Origin: Erythrobacter sp.
GTDB taxonomy: Bacteria > Pseudomonadota > Alphaproteobacteria > Sphingomonadales > Sphingomonadaceae
Reading direction: 5' to 3'
Assembly (NCBI GenBank): GCA_027311945.1
Contig: DAICXZ010000022.1
Location: 1-64,000, forward strand
Length of the DNA: 64,000 nt
The notes beneath the pieces are model-generated. The model searched no databases and had not been told where the DNA came from. It saw only the letters and a list, made by a program, of their open reading frames with translations. A program made the position numbers and the translations under genes. Shown piece by piece: positions 44,444 through 53,865 of the stretch (position 1 is its first letter; every line of letters begins with the position of its first letter).

Positions 44444-45043
44444 CTACCTTCTGCACTCTTCCACCACCCGTGTGACCTCGGGCCAGGCGGGCAGGTAGTA
44501 AGCGGGGGCCCCGCTCACCAGCGCGGCAAAGCGGCCCTTCGAAAATGCCATCGCATCGAGCAGCGGATCGCGAGCCGAGACCACATAGCGGGCATAGCTT
44601 GGGCCGCCCGGCAGGTTTGCAGGATCAAGCGTGCGGTCCATGCTTTCTGTACGGAGCAATAGCGTTCCGCCGCTCGCCCTGGGCGCATGCATCAGCACCT
44701 GTCCGGTCGCCTTCACGCATTCCAGCCCGAACAGCGGATTGGCCGGATCGGTGCCGAACTGGGCCAGCACGCCAGTGGGAATGAGCCGGAACGACCAGTC
44801 CCCCGGCGTCTGCGGCGCGTCCATCCAGTTGTCGTAGACGGGCGTGACCGCTTGGGTCGGCGCAGCGGTCGGTTGCGGCCGGGGCGCAGGAGCCGGGGCG
44901 GGCGCTGCCACCGGCGCCGGCGGGCTCGAGACGCAGCCGCCGAGGCTCAGGCTGAGGGCTGCCAGAATGACCAGTCCCGCGCCACCCAGCGCGAGGCGGC
45001 GGGCGGCTTTGCTATGAAGGGGGCGGATCGGTCGGTCGGTCAT
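44444..45043 (-). CDS. Proline-rich lipoprotein
   Basis: A 199-residue product. The lipobox lies in LAALSLSLGGCVSSPPAPVA (lipidated Cys), followed by a Pro/Ala-rich linker of about 35 residues. The folded part reads VYDNWMDAPQTPGDWSFRLI and LFGLECVKATGQVLMHAPRA, similar to small beta-rich domains of sphingomonad envelope proteins that I cannot name. It is anchored in the inner or outer membrane. ATG at 45043 is chosen as the start of a standard lipoprotein signal; two in-frame upstream starts exist. Confidence 0.7.
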   Translation of the reverse strand: MTDRPIRPLHSKAARRLALGGAGLVILAALSLSLGGCVSSPPAPVAAPAPAPAPRPQPTAAPTQAVTPVYDNWMDAPQTPGDWSFRLIPTGVLAQFGTDPANPLFGLECVKATGQVLMHAPRASGGTLLLRTESMDRTLDPANLPGGPSYARYVVSARDPLLDAMAFSKGRFAALVSGAPAYYLPAWPEVTRVVEECRR

Positions 45044-45130
45044 CAAGCGCATCTCCGGACGCAGAGTATTTTCGTCCGCACGCAGCTTCGCTCTTGGCAA
45101 GCGCGCGCGGTGCCTCCTATCGCTGCCCGC

Positions 45131-45919
45131 ATGGCCGAGCGCAAGACATCTCGCATGAGGATCGATCAGTTACTGGTGGAGCGGGGGCTGGCCGAAAGCC
45201 GCACCCGCGCCGCCGCGCTGGTCATGGCGGGACTCGTGTTCCGGGTGGACGACAAGGGCGGCGATAGCAGGATCGACAAGCCGGGCCAGCAGCTCCCCGT
45301 CGACACAGCCCTTAGCGTGAAGGGCAAGGATCATCCGTGGGTGGGGCGCGGCGGGATCAAGCTCGATCATGCGATCAAGCACTTCGGGCTCGACCCGGCG
45401 GGTGCGGTGGCGATGGACATCGGTTCCTCGACCGGTGGGTTCACGCAGGTGCTGCTGCACCATGGCGCGGCGCATGTGTTCGCGGTCGATGTCGGCACCA
45501 ACCAGCTCGACTGGAAGCTGCGGCAGGACGAGCGGATCACCCTGCTCGAACAGACCAACGCGCGCGAGCTTAACGCTGCCCAGATCGACCGCCCGTGCAA
45601 CTGGGTGGTCTGCGATGCGAGCTTTATTGGCCTGGCCAAGGTGCTGGAAGTGCCCTTGGCGCTGGCGGCGGCGCAATGCCGGCTGGTGGCGCTGATCAAG
45701 CCGCAGTTCGAGGTCGCGCGCGGGGAGGTCGGCAAGGGCGGGATCGTGCGCGACCCGGCGCTGCACGATCGGGTGTGCCGCGAGGTGTGCGACTGGCTCG
45801 AAAGCAGCGGCTGGACGATCGAGGGAATCTCCCCGAGTCCGATCACCGGCACCGAGGGCAATGTCGAATTCCTCGTCAATGCGTACCGCGATGGCACGAA
45901 AGGCTCCGATTCCGACTAA
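45131..45919 (+). CDS. tlyA: TlyA-type rRNA 2'-O-methyltransferase
   Basis: A 262-residue protein. The N-terminal S4 RNA-binding domain reads RIDQLLVERGLAESRTRAAA; the FtsJ-like SAM domain has MDIGSSTGGFTQVLLHHGAA, the acidic DVGTNQLDW and ALIKPQFEVARGEVGKGGIV with the catalytic Lys. It 2'-O-methylates cytidines of 16S and 23S rRNA and is often annotated as hemolysin A. ATG at 45131 or 45155 is possible. Confidence 0.93.
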   Translation: MAERKTSRMRIDQLLVERGLAESRTRAAALVMAGLVFRVDDKGGDSRIDKPGQQLPVDTALSVKGKDHPWVGRGGIKLDHAIKHFGLDPAGAVAMDIGSSTGGFTQVLLHHGAAHVFAVDVGTNQLDWKLRQDERITLLEQTNARELNAAQIDRPCNWVVCDASFIGLAKVLEVPLALAAAQCRLVALIKPQFEVARGEVGKGGIVRDPALHDRVCREVCDWLESSGWTIEGISPSPITGTEGNVEFLVNAYRDGTKGSDSD

Positions 45920-46006
45920 ACTGGCTCAAACGGCGGGTTGCAGGCGGCAGACACACGCGGCACAACCCTGCGCGGACTATCTGTCCGAATCGCAAACGGG
46001 GGAACG

Positions 46007-46561
46007 ATGAATCGTCTTGCCAGCCCGGCACAGTTGCGCGCCAGCCTCATGCGCTGGTCACTGTTTCTTGTCCCAGCGGTTTTGCTGCTGGGATTCATGT
46101 CGGGCCAGTTGGCGGGAAGCGGCGATGGGAACCCTTGGTTCACGCAGCTCACCAAGCCCGGAATGTATCCGCCACCGGCCGCTTTCGGTATCGTCTGGTC
46201 GATCCTCTATGTGCTGATGGGGCTGGCCGCTGCCGGGGTGTGCTCCGCCTTCGGATCGCGCTATCGCAACGGCGCGATCATCGCTTTCGTGGTGCAGCTG
46301 TGCCTCAACCTGCTGTGGTCGCCGATGTTCTTCCTGTGGCACAATATCACCGGGGCGCTGGTGGTGATCGTGCTGCTCGACGTGGCGGTGGTGGTGACGA
46401 TCTACCTGTTCCTCAAGGTGCGGCGCTGGGCCGGGCTGCTGCTCTTGCCCTATCTTGCGTGGATCCTGTTCGCCACGGCGCTTAACCTCCAGTTCCTGCA
46501 GCTGAACCCCAATGCGGCGGAGCTTGACCAGGGCAGCGCGGTGCAGCGGATCGAAATGTAG
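46007..46561 (+). CDS. tspO: TspO/MBR-family membrane protein
   Basis: A 184-residue protein with an N-terminal cytoplasmic helix and five membrane helices. WFTQLTKPGMYPPPAAFGIVW holds the conserved tryptophan and the KPxxxPP motif of the family (cut here), and LCLNLLWSPMFFLWHNITGA the fourth helix. TspO binds and may degrade or export tetrapyrroles, and affects photosynthesis gene control in Rhodobacter. GGGGGAAC precedes ATG 46007. The gene stands alone between tlyA and ubiK. Confidence 0.92.
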   Translation: MNRLASPAQLRASLMRWSLFLVPAVLLLGFMSGQLAGSGDGNPWFTQLTKPGMYPPPAAFGIVWSILYVLMGLAAAGVCSAFGSRYRNGAIIAFVVQLCLNLLWSPMFFLWHNITGALVVIVLLDVAVVVTIYLFLKVRRWAGLLLLPYLAWILFATALNLQFLQLNPNAAELDQGSAVQRIEM

Positions 46562-46608
46562 CGACGCAGCATCTTGCGCATCGCGCGCGCAGGGATCATT
46601 TAGACGGC

Positions 46609-46854
46609 ATGCAGAGCCAGAACCCGATCATCGCCGACTTCGTCAAACTCGCCAATTCCGCTGCGGGCACGCTCGCCGGGATGAGCCGCGAGGCGCGGGA
46701 CAATGCGCGCGAGAAGATGAAGGAAACGCTCGGCGGGCTCGACTTCGTCAGCCGCGAGGAGTTCGACGCGGTGAAGGACATGGCCGCCAAGGCCCGCGAA
46801 GAAAACGATGCTTTGGCGGCGCGGATCGCGGCGCTTGAGGCGAAGCTCTCGTAG
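46609..46854 (+). CDS. ubiK: Ubiquinone biosynthesis accessory factor
   Basis: An 81-residue product of the UbiK/YqiC (BMFP) family: a short N-terminal region (QNPIIADFVKLANSAAGTLA) with an amphipathic helix and a C-terminal coiled coil (DFVSREEFDAVKDMAAKARE) ending in ALEAKLS. It binds membrane lipids and the Ubi proteins to assist aerobic ubiquinone synthesis. Length is normal. Confidence 0.9.
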   Translation: MQSQNPIIADFVKLANSAAGTLAGMSREARDNAREKMKETLGGLDFVSREEFDAVKDMAAKAREENDALAARIAALEAKLS

Positions 46855-46940
46855 TAGCATTCGGAGCCGCGTCAGACGGCTTTTGTTGCAGCGCAAAACG
46901 TGCTCTGATGCTTGCCTGTCAATCAGAGAGCTCAGTCTGC

Positions 46941-48908
46941 ATGCGTCACTTCGCCCGCCTCCTTTTCACCGCCTCTGTCTTCGTTGCTGCGATCGCACCT
47001 GTCGCCGCGCAGGATAGCGCTTTTGGTGGCCAATCCGGCCCGGACCTGTCGATAGCGGCGATCGAACCTGACGGTGCGGCGGCCGACATTGGGCTTGCGG
47101 GCCAACAGCCGGTCGACATCGCTCGCTATCTGCTCGCCAGCGGTGCTTCCGAGGCCCGGCTCTCGCCCGACGGGCAGACCATTGCCTTCATCCAGCGTCT
47201 CACCGGCCAGCCCGAGCTGTGGGTACTGCCCGCCAGCGGTGGGCAACCGCGCCAGCTGACCTTCGCCACCGGCGTCACCATGTTCCGTTGGCTGCCCGAT
47301 GGCTCGGGCCTGTTCTATGCCGCCGACCGCGACGGCAACGAGCAGCCGGGTTACTTCGCGATCAGCCTCGACGGCACGCGCGAACGCTCAATCCTGCCGG
47401 CCGCCGACGGCGACTTTCGCAGCTTCGCCGGTTTTGCCGATGACGGCAGGTTCGTCTATTCCTCCACGCTCAGGAACGGTCTCGACTACGATATCTATCA
47501 AGCTGAACTGCAAGGAAATTCCAGAATCGTATACGAAGGCCGCTATGGCACCATCGCGCAGTCGGTTTCGCCTGACGGGCGCTATGCCATCGTCGCCGAG
47601 ACGGTGGGAGAGGATGCCGACAACCTCTCGCTGCTTGACCTTGCCAGCGGCGAACTGACCACCATCGATGCGCCCGCCGTGGAAGACCGCGCCAGCCACA
47701 CGCTGGGAGAGTTCGAATGGCTGCCGGATAGCTCGGCTTTCTACATGTCCAGCAATTCGGGGCGCGAGTTCGGTGCGCTCACCATGGTCAATCCGTCCAG
47801 CCTTGCCAGCACGGTCATCGAAGCGGGCGATGCCGATGTCAGCGATATCGCCTTGTGTGGAGGCGGGCTCGCCTATGTCGTCAGCCGCGACGGGTTCGAC
47901 AGTCTCTGGTACAACGACGGTGACGGGCCGCAGGGCGTCGCAGGCCTGCCCGAAGGCACCTACGATATCGATTGCTCCGCCAGCAGCCTGCTGGTGCGCG
48001 TGAACGGCTGGGCAACGCCAGGCGATATTTACGTGGTCGACACAGGAGACCTGAGCGCGCGCCAGGTCTTCGCTTCCACCTTCGCGGGCGTCGATCCCGC
48101 CAGCCTCGTGCGCCCGCAGGTTGTGCGCTATCCGGCGCGCGACGGGGTCGAGCTGCAAGGCCTGCTCTATCTTCCGCGCGGCGCCGGGACGGGGGCCGAT
48201 GCTCCGCCGGTGGTGTTCGATGTTCACGGCGGGCCCTCGGGCCAGTCATCGCCCACGTGGGATGCGACCTCGCAATACCACGCCGCGCGCGGGGTGGCGG
48301 TGTTCTTGCCCAATGTGCGAGGCTCGACCGGGCTGGGGCGCACATATTCGACGCTCGACGACCGCGAGCGGCGGCTCGATTCGGTGCGCGATCTGGTCGA
48401 CCTCAAGGCCGCGCTCGCTGCCGATGGACTGATCGACGGGGACCGGGCGGCGGTGATGGGCGGCTCTTACGGTGGCTACATGGTCAATGCCGTGCTGTCT
48501 GAATATCCCGATGCCTTTGCCGCCGGGGTGTCGCTCTATGGCGTTGGTAACTGGATCACCGCGCTTGAGGTGGCTTCGCCCGCGCTGAAGGCCAGCGACC
48601 GCATCGAATATGGCGATATCACAGAACAGCGCTGGCGTGATTTCTACGGCAAGATGAGCCCGGTGTTCCGCGCCGACCGCATCGCCGTGCCGGTGCTCTA
48701 TTCGCACGGTGCGATGGACCCGCGGATCGACATCTCTGAAACCGAGGTGATGGTCCAGGCCCTGCGCGGCAACGGGATCGCCGCAGAATTCATCCGCATC
48801 CCCGACGAGGGCCACGGTTGGCGCAAGCTTGCCAACCAGCTGTTCTACTACCGCGAGCAGGCGCGTTTCCTCGAACAGCAACTTGGCGTGAGCGAGCCGA
48901 CTGAATAG
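46941..48908 (+). CDS. Exported S9-family prolyl oligopeptidase-like peptidase
   Basis: A 655-residue protein with a signal peptide (FTASVFVAAIAPVAAQDSAF). A beta-propeller of TolB/WD-like blades (ARLSPDGQTIAFIQRLTGQP) covers residues 60-360. The C-terminal catalytic domain has Ser about 509 in GGSYGGYMVNA, Asp about 593 in GAMDPRID and His about 625 in DEGHGWRK. It cleaves peptides, probably dipeptidyl or acylaminoacyl type, in the periplasm. ATG at 46941 is preferred because it directly starts the signal peptide. Confidence 0.93.
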   Translation: MRHFARLLFTASVFVAAIAPVAAQDSAFGGQSGPDLSIAAIEPDGAAADIGLAGQQPVDIARYLLASGASEARLSPDGQTIAFIQRLTGQPELWVLPASGGQPRQLTFATGVTMFRWLPDGSGLFYAADRDGNEQPGYFAISLDGTRERSILPAADGDFRSFAGFADDGRFVYSSTLRNGLDYDIYQAELQGNSRIVYEGRYGTIAQSVSPDGRYAIVAETVGEDADNLSLLDLASGELTTIDAPAVEDRASHTLGEFEWLPDSSAFYMSSNSGREFGALTMVNPSSLASTVIEAGDADVSDIALCGGGLAYVVSRDGFDSLWYNDGDGPQGVAGLPEGTYDIDCSASSLLVRVNGWATPGDIYVVDTGDLSARQVFASTFAGVDPASLVRPQVVRYPARDGVELQGLLYLPRGAGTGADAPPVVFDVHGGPSGQSSPTWDATSQYHAARGVAVFLPNVRGSTGLGRTYSTLDDRERRLDSVRDLVDLKAALAADGLIDGDRAAVMGGSYGGYMVNAVLSEYPDAFAAGVSLYGVGNWITALEVASPALKASDRIEYGDITEQRWRDFYGKMSPVFRADRIAVPVLYSHGAMDPRIDISETEVMVQALRGNGIAAEFIRIPDEGHGWRKLANQLFYYREQARFLEQQLGVSEPTE

Positions 48909-48970
48909 CTGACCCGCATGGGAACGGAGGTTTCGGTGGGAAGTTGTTCGGGCGAAAGGTCTTTTTGCCC

Positions 48971-49246
48971 ATGTTCACCCAGCTTGATCCTGCATTGCCG
49001 GTCTTCGTCGAAGGGAAAGGTAAGGGCTTGGCGCTCGCTGTGATCGACTATGGTCCGGAGCATAACCTGATCTGGGTCACGGCCATCGATTCGAGCGGCG
49101 AGATCTGGTGTGCGCCCAACCCCAGGGTGCGGATGCAGGCCAACTGGACGATGGGCCGTAAGCGTTCTGCCCCCGAGATGGCCCATCTCTCGAAAGCCAA
49201 CGATGCCTGCAACTGCGCCGAGCAGGACGTCCTGATGCGGCTCTAA
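48971..49246 (+). CDS. Conserved hypothetical protein
   Basis: A 91-residue protein without a signal peptide or recognised domain. NLIWVTAIDSSGEIWCAPNP and VRMQANWTMGR form a compact core, and the C-terminus carries three cysteines in all, including DACNCAEQDVL. ATG at 48971 follows a GAAAGG. It lies between the S9 peptidase and recO and may be a lineage-specific gene. Confidence 0.7.
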   Translation: MFTQLDPALPVFVEGKGKGLALAVIDYGPEHNLIWVTAIDSSGEIWCAPNPRVRMQANWTMGRKRSAPEMAHLSKANDACNCAEQDVLMRL

Positions 49247-49286
49247 AAACCTTGCGCCCGCGCGCGCCGGGGATAGGGCTGGCACG

Positions 49287-49886
49287 GTGAAACTGCGCAC
49301 CTCCGCCATCCTCGTTGCCGCCCGTGCTCATGGCGAGACCGCCGTGATCGCGCGGCTGCTGACCGAGGAACATGGCCTTGTCGCTGCCTATGTCGCGGGC
49401 GGTCGCGGGCGGCAGTTGCGGCCCGTGGTGCTGCCGGGTAACCTCGTGGCGGTCGAGATTTCGGCTCGTTCGGAAAGCCAGCTGCCTTTTGCCCGGCTCG
49501 AACTGCTTGCCAGCCGAGGGCCGTGGCTGGTCGAGCCGCTTCCTGCCGCCGCCATCGCCTGGGCCACCGCGCTCACCGCCAGCGCCTTGCCCGAGCGCCA
49601 TCCGTACCCTTCGATCCATGCTGCGCTGGAGGCTCTGCTGGACGCGATCTGCCATGCCCCCTCGGCGCGCGGCTGGGCCTCGGCGCTAGTGGGGTATGAG
49701 GCGCTGGTGCTGCGCGAGCTGGGCTATGGCGGGCGGGTCGAGCGGCCCGAGGGCGACTTGGCCGCGGTGCTGGCGGCGATGGATGCGCTCGGCCCGCCGA
49801 TCGAGCACTACCTGCTTGCGGGCACGCGCGGCGATGTTATGGCCGCGCGCTCACGCCTCAGAGACTTGCTGGAAAGAATACAATGA
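49287..49886 (+). CDS. recO: DNA repair protein RecO
   Basis: A 199-residue protein. The N-terminal OB fold reads [20 protein letters not shown] and [20 protein letters not shown]; the helical part has [20 protein letters not shown]-like features. It is somewhat shorter than the 240 residues usual in gammaproteobacteria and lacks the C-terminal zinc cysteines. It anneals single strands and loads RecA in the RecFOR pathway. It overlaps leuB by four bases. Confidence 0.9.
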   Translation: MKLRTSAILVAARAHGETAVIARLLTEEHGLVAAYVAGGRGRQLRPVVLPGNLVAVEISARSESQLPFARLELLASRGPWLVEPLPAAAIAWATALTASALPERHPYPSIHAALEALLDAICHAPSARGWASALVGYEALVLRELGYGGRVERPEGDLAAVLAAMDALGPPIEHYLLAGTRGDVMAARSRLRDLLERIQ

Positions 49887-50938
49887 TGATCGCTTGCTTG
49901 CCCGGTGACGGTATTGGCCCCGAAATCATGGCCGAAGCGCTGCGCGTGCTGGCCGCGCTCGATCTCGGCATCGAGACCGCCATCGCCGACGTCGGCGGCG
50001 CTGCCTACAAGAAGCACGGTCACCCGCTGCCGCCAGAAACGCTTGATCTCGCGCGCACAAGCGATGCGGTGCTGTTCGGCGCGGTGGGCGATCCGACTTG
50101 CGACAACCTTGAACGCCACCTGCGCCCCGAGCAGGCGATCCTCGGCCTGCGCTCGGCGCTTGGCCTGTTCGCGAACTTGCGCCCGGCAACGATGTTCAAG
50201 GGCCTTGAACACATGAGCGCGCTGAAGCCCGAAGTGGCGAGCGCCATCGACATGCTGATCGTGCGCGAGCTGAACGGCGATGTTTACTTCGGCGAAAAGG
50301 CCCAGCGCGTGCTCGAAGACGGGCGGCGTCAGGGCTTCGACTTCATGTCCTATGCCGAGGACGAGGTGCGCCGCATCGCGCATGTCGCCTTCCGTGCCGC
50401 GCAGGGCCGAAAGGGCCGCCTGTGCAGCGTCGACAAGGCCAATGTCCTCGAAACCAGCCAGCTCTGGCGTGACGTGGTGATCGAGGTCGCCGCCGAATAC
50501 CCCGATGTCGAGCTCAGCCACATGTATGTCGATAACGCGGCGATGCAGCTGGTGCGCAACCCCGGCCAGTTCGACGTTATCGTGACCGGCAACCTGTTCG
50601 GCGACATCCTGTCCGATCAGGCGAGCATGTGCGTCGGCTCGATCGGCTTGCTTGCGAGCGCCGCCCTAGGTGAACGCCAGACCGAAAAGGGCACCTTCGG
50701 CCTTTACGAGCCGATCCACGGCAGCGCGCCCGATATTGCCGGGCAGGGCAAGGCCAATCCGATGGCGATGATCCTGTCGCTGGCCATGCTGCTGCGCCAT
50801 TCGCTGGGGCTGGAAGAGGCCGCCGTGCGGATTGAAAAGGCGGTGTCGCAAGCGCTGGCCGACGGCATCACCGGCGCCGATCTGGGCGGCTCTGCGGGCA
50901 CCACCGAAGTGGGCGACGCGGTGCTTGCGCGGCTCTGA
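49883..50938 (+). CDS. leuB: 3-isopropylmalate dehydrogenase
   Basis: A 351-residue NAD-dependent enzyme of leucine synthesis. [20 protein letters not shown] starts the fold; [14 protein letters not shown] and [12 protein letters not shown] bind substrate; [28 protein letters not shown] (split here) contains the metal-binding aspartates; [20 protein letters not shown] binds NAD. ATG 49883 overlaps the recO stop, with a second ATG at 49886. leuC and leuD are not in the window. Confidence 0.96.
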   Translation: MMIACLPGDGIGPEIMAEALRVLAALDLGIETAIADVGGAAYKKHGHPLPPETLDLARTSDAVLFGAVGDPTCDNLERHLRPEQAILGLRSALGLFANLRPATMFKGLEHMSALKPEVASAIDMLIVRELNGDVYFGEKAQRVLEDGRRQGFDFMSYAEDEVRRIAHVAFRAAQGRKGRLCSVDKANVLETSQLWRDVVIEVAAEYPDVELSHMYVDNAAMQLVRNPGQFDVIVTGNLFGDILSDQASMCVGSIGLLASAALGERQTEKGTFGLYEPIHGSAPDIAGQGKANPMAMILSLAMLLRHSLGLEEAAVRIEKAVSQALADGITGADLGGSAGTTEVGDAVLARL

Positions 50939-51030
50939 GGTACTATTACTGAGGAACCGGATCGACCCTTTGCCCGTTCCTGAGTCATAATCGCCGCAAA
51001 CACTTGCGGCTCCATACTCAGGAGCGAACC

Positions 51031-51216
51031 ATGGAATTTATCTTCGGCGTAGTCGTGCTGTTGCTCGACATTTGGGCCATCGTGAACATCTTCTCCAGCT
51101 CGACCACGACCCTCAGCAAGGTGCTCTGGACCATCGGCATCATCGTGCTTCCGATCGTTGGCTTCATCGCATGGTTCCTGTTTGGACCGAAGTCGGGCTC
51201 GCGCGCTATCGCGTAA
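51031..51216 (+). CDS. Small membrane protein with PLD N-terminal-like domain
   Basis: A 61-residue protein made of two membrane helices (FIFGVVVLLLDIWAIVNIF; VLWTIGIIVLPIVGFIAWFL) ending FGPKSGSRAI. The pattern with W-x-G-P/FGPK is that of the PLDNc_N domain found before phospholipase D-type nucleases, here on its own. AGGAG precedes the ATG, and a strong terminator follows 25 bases after the stop. Confidence 0.85.
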   Translation: MEFIFGVVVLLLDIWAIVNIFSSSTTTLSKVLWTIGIIVLPIVGFIAWFLFGPKSGSRAIA

Positions 51217-51240
51217 GTCGATAGACCAACCTAACCAAAG

Positions 51241-51274
51241 GGCCGGTGCCGCATTGCGCGGTGCCGGCCTTTTT
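51241..51274 (+). terminator. Rho-independent terminator
   Basis: GGCCGGTGCCGC (51241-51252) and GCGGTGCCGGCC (51258-51269) form a 12-base-pair stem with two G-U pairs, followed by five T. It terminates the small membrane protein gene and lies head to head with the stop of the PMT gene. Confidence 0.92.
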
Positions 51275-51280
51275 CGTGGC

Positions 51281-52564
51281 TTAGCGCCAGCCCTCGAACC
51301 ATGCCCAGAGCAGGAACGACTGGTTGCTCGCCAGCTCAGCGCCGCTCAGCACCGGATACCAGAATGCGAAGGCCACCAGCGCACCCAGTGTTATGCCTGC
51401 CGCCACGATCCGCGCGCCGCGCTGCCACAGCTGCTCGACCGCCAGCGCCAGGGCCGCAGCAAGGAATATCGAGGGCAGGAAATAGTGAAAGTAGAACTGC
51501 ACCGGCTTGGGCGCGATCATCCATAGCGCCATGCTGATGAGGTAAAGCAGCGCCACGCCGAGGCAGTCGCGCCGACCCTCCTTCAGGCCCGCCCACAGGC
51601 ACCATCCCAGCGCGGGCACACCGGCGATCATCGTTACCGGGTTGCCGATCAGCATCACGCCGCGCTGCGCTCCGTCGATCACCTCGTAAAGATACCAGAT
51701 TGCGCGACTGTTCGCGATCCACTGCCACCAGAGGCTTTGGTAAGGGTGCGGCTTAAGCACTTGTTGTTGCAGGTCGAGCATATGGCGATGGAGCGCCACG
51801 ATCCCCTCGCCGGTTGGGCCCGGATCGGCAAAAGCGCCATAGGGCTGGAAGGCCAGCCAGTAGACCACCAGCGGCCACACACCGAGCCACACCGCCGCTT
51901 CCCACAAGGCCATACCGCGGATCGGCGGAAAGCGTGTGGCCGTCAGCGCCTGCCAGCCTGCCGCATGCACGCGAACGGCAAGGAAGGTCAGCCCCGGCAG
52001 CACGGCCAGCGGCACCGCGTTCCATTTGCAGGCCATGGCCGCGCCCAATGCCGCGCCGCCAATCAACAGCCGCCAGCGCGCGGTCTCGTTCTGCCGCCAT
52101 GCGCCCACCACCATCCAGGTCGCCAGCATCACGAACGAGACCATGAACACGTCGAGCATGGCGATGCGCGACTGGATGAACAGCACGAAGTTGGTGGCCA
52201 CGAACAGCCCGGTCAGCACGCTCGCGGTGCCCGCACGCCCGGTCAGCCACATCGCGCGCATCGTGGCGAACAGCGCCAGCGTGCCGAACAACGCCGCCAG
52301 CGCCCGCCAGCCGAACGGACTATCGCCGAACAGCCAGATCGAGAGCGCGATCAGCTCCTTGCCCAGCGGTGGGTGCTCAAGGTTGAGCACGTTCGACAAG
52401 TCGAGGAAGCGGCGCGCCGCCGGAAGATAATGGACCTCGTCGAAATAGGGCGCGGACGGAATCTTTATCCGGATCAGCACCAGCGCGAGGAACACGAGGG
52501 CGATCAGGCCGTGCCACAAGATCGGATCGCTGGAGCGATGGGGTGGGGCGAGCAGCCGTCTCAT
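51281..52564 (-). CDS. PMT/GT39-family mannosyltransferase
   Basis: A 427-residue membrane glycosyltransferase with about ten helices. The catalytic loop reads IPSAPYFDEVHYLPAARRFL (DE motif); NLEHPPLGKELIALSIWLFG matches dolichyl- or polyprenyl-phosphate-mannose protein mannosyltransferases. It would transfer mannose from a lipid carrier to exported proteins. ATG at 52564 is chosen; upstream in-frame residues are unconserved. It faces the sulfhydrylase gene in divergent orientation. Confidence 0.9.
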   Translation of the reverse strand: MRRLLAPPHRSSDPILWHGLIALVFLALVLIRIKIPSAPYFDEVHYLPAARRFLDLSNVLNLEHPPLGKELIALSIWLFGDSPFGWRALAALFGTLALFATMRAMWLTGRAGTASVLTGLFVATNFVLFIQSRIAMLDVFMVSFVMLATWMVVGAWRQNETARWRLLIGGAALGAAMACKWNAVPLAVLPGLTFLAVRVHAAGWQALTATRFPPIRGMALWEAAVWLGVWPLVVYWLAFQPYGAFADPGPTGEGIVALHRHMLDLQQQVLKPHPYQSLWWQWIANSRAIWYLYEVIDGAQRGVMLIGNPVTMIAGVPALGWCLWAGLKEGRRDCLGVALLYLISMALWMIAPKPVQFYFHYFLPSIFLAAALALAVEQLWQRGARIVAAGITLGALVAFAFWYPVLSGAELASNQSFLLWAWFEGWR

Positions 52565-52640
52565 TATTTCGGCGAATAAGAGGGCCGCGCGCCAAGGGCA
52601 ATTGGCAAATCCGCCGCATGCCCGTAAACGGCGGCGCGAT

Positions 52641-53849
52641 ATGAAGAAGACCACCGGACTAGATCGCAGCCAGACCAGCTCCTGGCGCCCCGCCACCCGC
52701 GCCGTGCGTTCAGGCACCTGGCGTTCGGAGCATGGTGAGACGAGCGAGGCGCTCTATCTCAACAGCGGCTATTCCTACGACAGCGCGCAGGAAGTGGCCG
52801 ACCGCTTTGCGGGCGAAGCCGAGGGCATGGTCTATTCGCGGTTCCAGAACCCCACGATTGCGATGCTTGAAGAGCGTATCGCGGCGATGGAAGGGGCCGA
52901 GGCGTGCAAGGTGCAGGCCTCGGGCATGGCGGCGATGACCACCGCGCTGCTGTGCCAGCTGTCGGCGGGCGATCATCTGGTCGCGGCCAAGGCGGCCTTC
53001 GGCTCGTGCCGGTGGATCTTGTCGAACGTGCTGGCCCGCTTCGGGATCACCCACACGGTGGTCGACGGGCGCGACAACGCCGCCTGGGAGGCTGCGATCC
53101 AGCCCAACACCAAGGTGTTCTTCTTCGAAACCCCGGCGAACCCCACGCTCGATGTGGTCGACCTCAAGTTCGTCTGCGGGCTGGCCAAGGCACACGGGAT
53201 CACTACGCTGGTCGACAACGCATTCGCCACCAGCGCCTTGCAGCGCCCGCTCGAATTCGGGGCGGACCTCGTCGCCTATTCGGCCACCAAGCTGATGGAC
53301 GGGCAGGGCCGCGTGCTGGTCGGCGCGGTCTGCGGCTCGAACCAGTTCATCCACGAGGTACTCTCGCCGTTTCAGCGCAACACCGGGCCGATCTGCGCTC
53401 CGTTCAACGCATGGGTGGTGCTGAAGGGGCTGGAGACACTGTCGCTACGCGCCTTCAAGCAGAGCGAGAACGCGCTCGAAGTGGCGAAGTTCGTCGAGGG
53501 GCGCGGGGTTAAGGTGCTTTATCCCGGCCTGCCGAGCTTTGCCCAGCACGAACTGGCGGCGAGCCAGATGGACGCCTTCGGGCCGATCTTCAGCTTCGTG
53601 ATGCCGGGCGGGCGCGAGCAGGCCTTTGCCGTGCTCGATGCGATGCAACTGGTCGATATTTCGAACAATATCGGCGATTCGAAGTCGCTCGCCTGCCACC
53701 CGGCCAGCTCCACGCATCACTCCATGGGCCCCGAAGGCCGGGCCGACATGGGCGTTGATGAGGGCATGATCCGGATCAACATCGGCCTCGAAGACCCGCT
53801 CGACCTGGTCGACGATCTTGGCAGAGCGCTGGAAACTGCAGGCGTTTGA
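52641..53849 (+). CDS. metZ: O-succinylhomoserine sulfhydrylase
   Basis: A 402-residue Cys/Met-metabolism PLP enzyme. YDSAQEVADRFAGEAEGMVY and YSRFQNPTIAMLEERIAAME bind substrate; the PLP Lys lies in VAYSATKLMDGQGRVLVGAV; the C-terminal ACHPASSTHHSMGPEGRAD is typical of MetZ and related lyases. It makes homocysteine from O-succinylhomoserine and sulfide. MetY or cystathionine synthase is less likely from the length and motif pattern. Confidence 0.9.
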   Translation: MKKTTGLDRSQTSSWRPATRAVRSGTWRSEHGETSEALYLNSGYSYDSAQEVADRFAGEAEGMVYSRFQNPTIAMLEERIAAMEGAEACKVQASGMAAMTTALLCQLSAGDHLVAAKAAFGSCRWILSNVLARFGITHTVVDGRDNAAWEAAIQPNTKVFFFETPANPTLDVVDLKFVCGLAKAHGITTLVDNAFATSALQRPLEFGADLVAYSATKLMDGQGRVLVGAVCGSNQFIHEVLSPFQRNTGPICAPFNAWVVLKGLETLSLRAFKQSENALEVAKFVEGRGVKVLYPGLPSFAQHELAASQMDAFGPIFSFVMPGGREQAFAVLDAMQLVDISNNIGDSKSLACHPASSTHHSMGPEGRADMGVDEGMIRINIGLEDPLDLVDDLGRALETAGV

Positions 53850-53865
53850 TCGCCTGCATCGATAA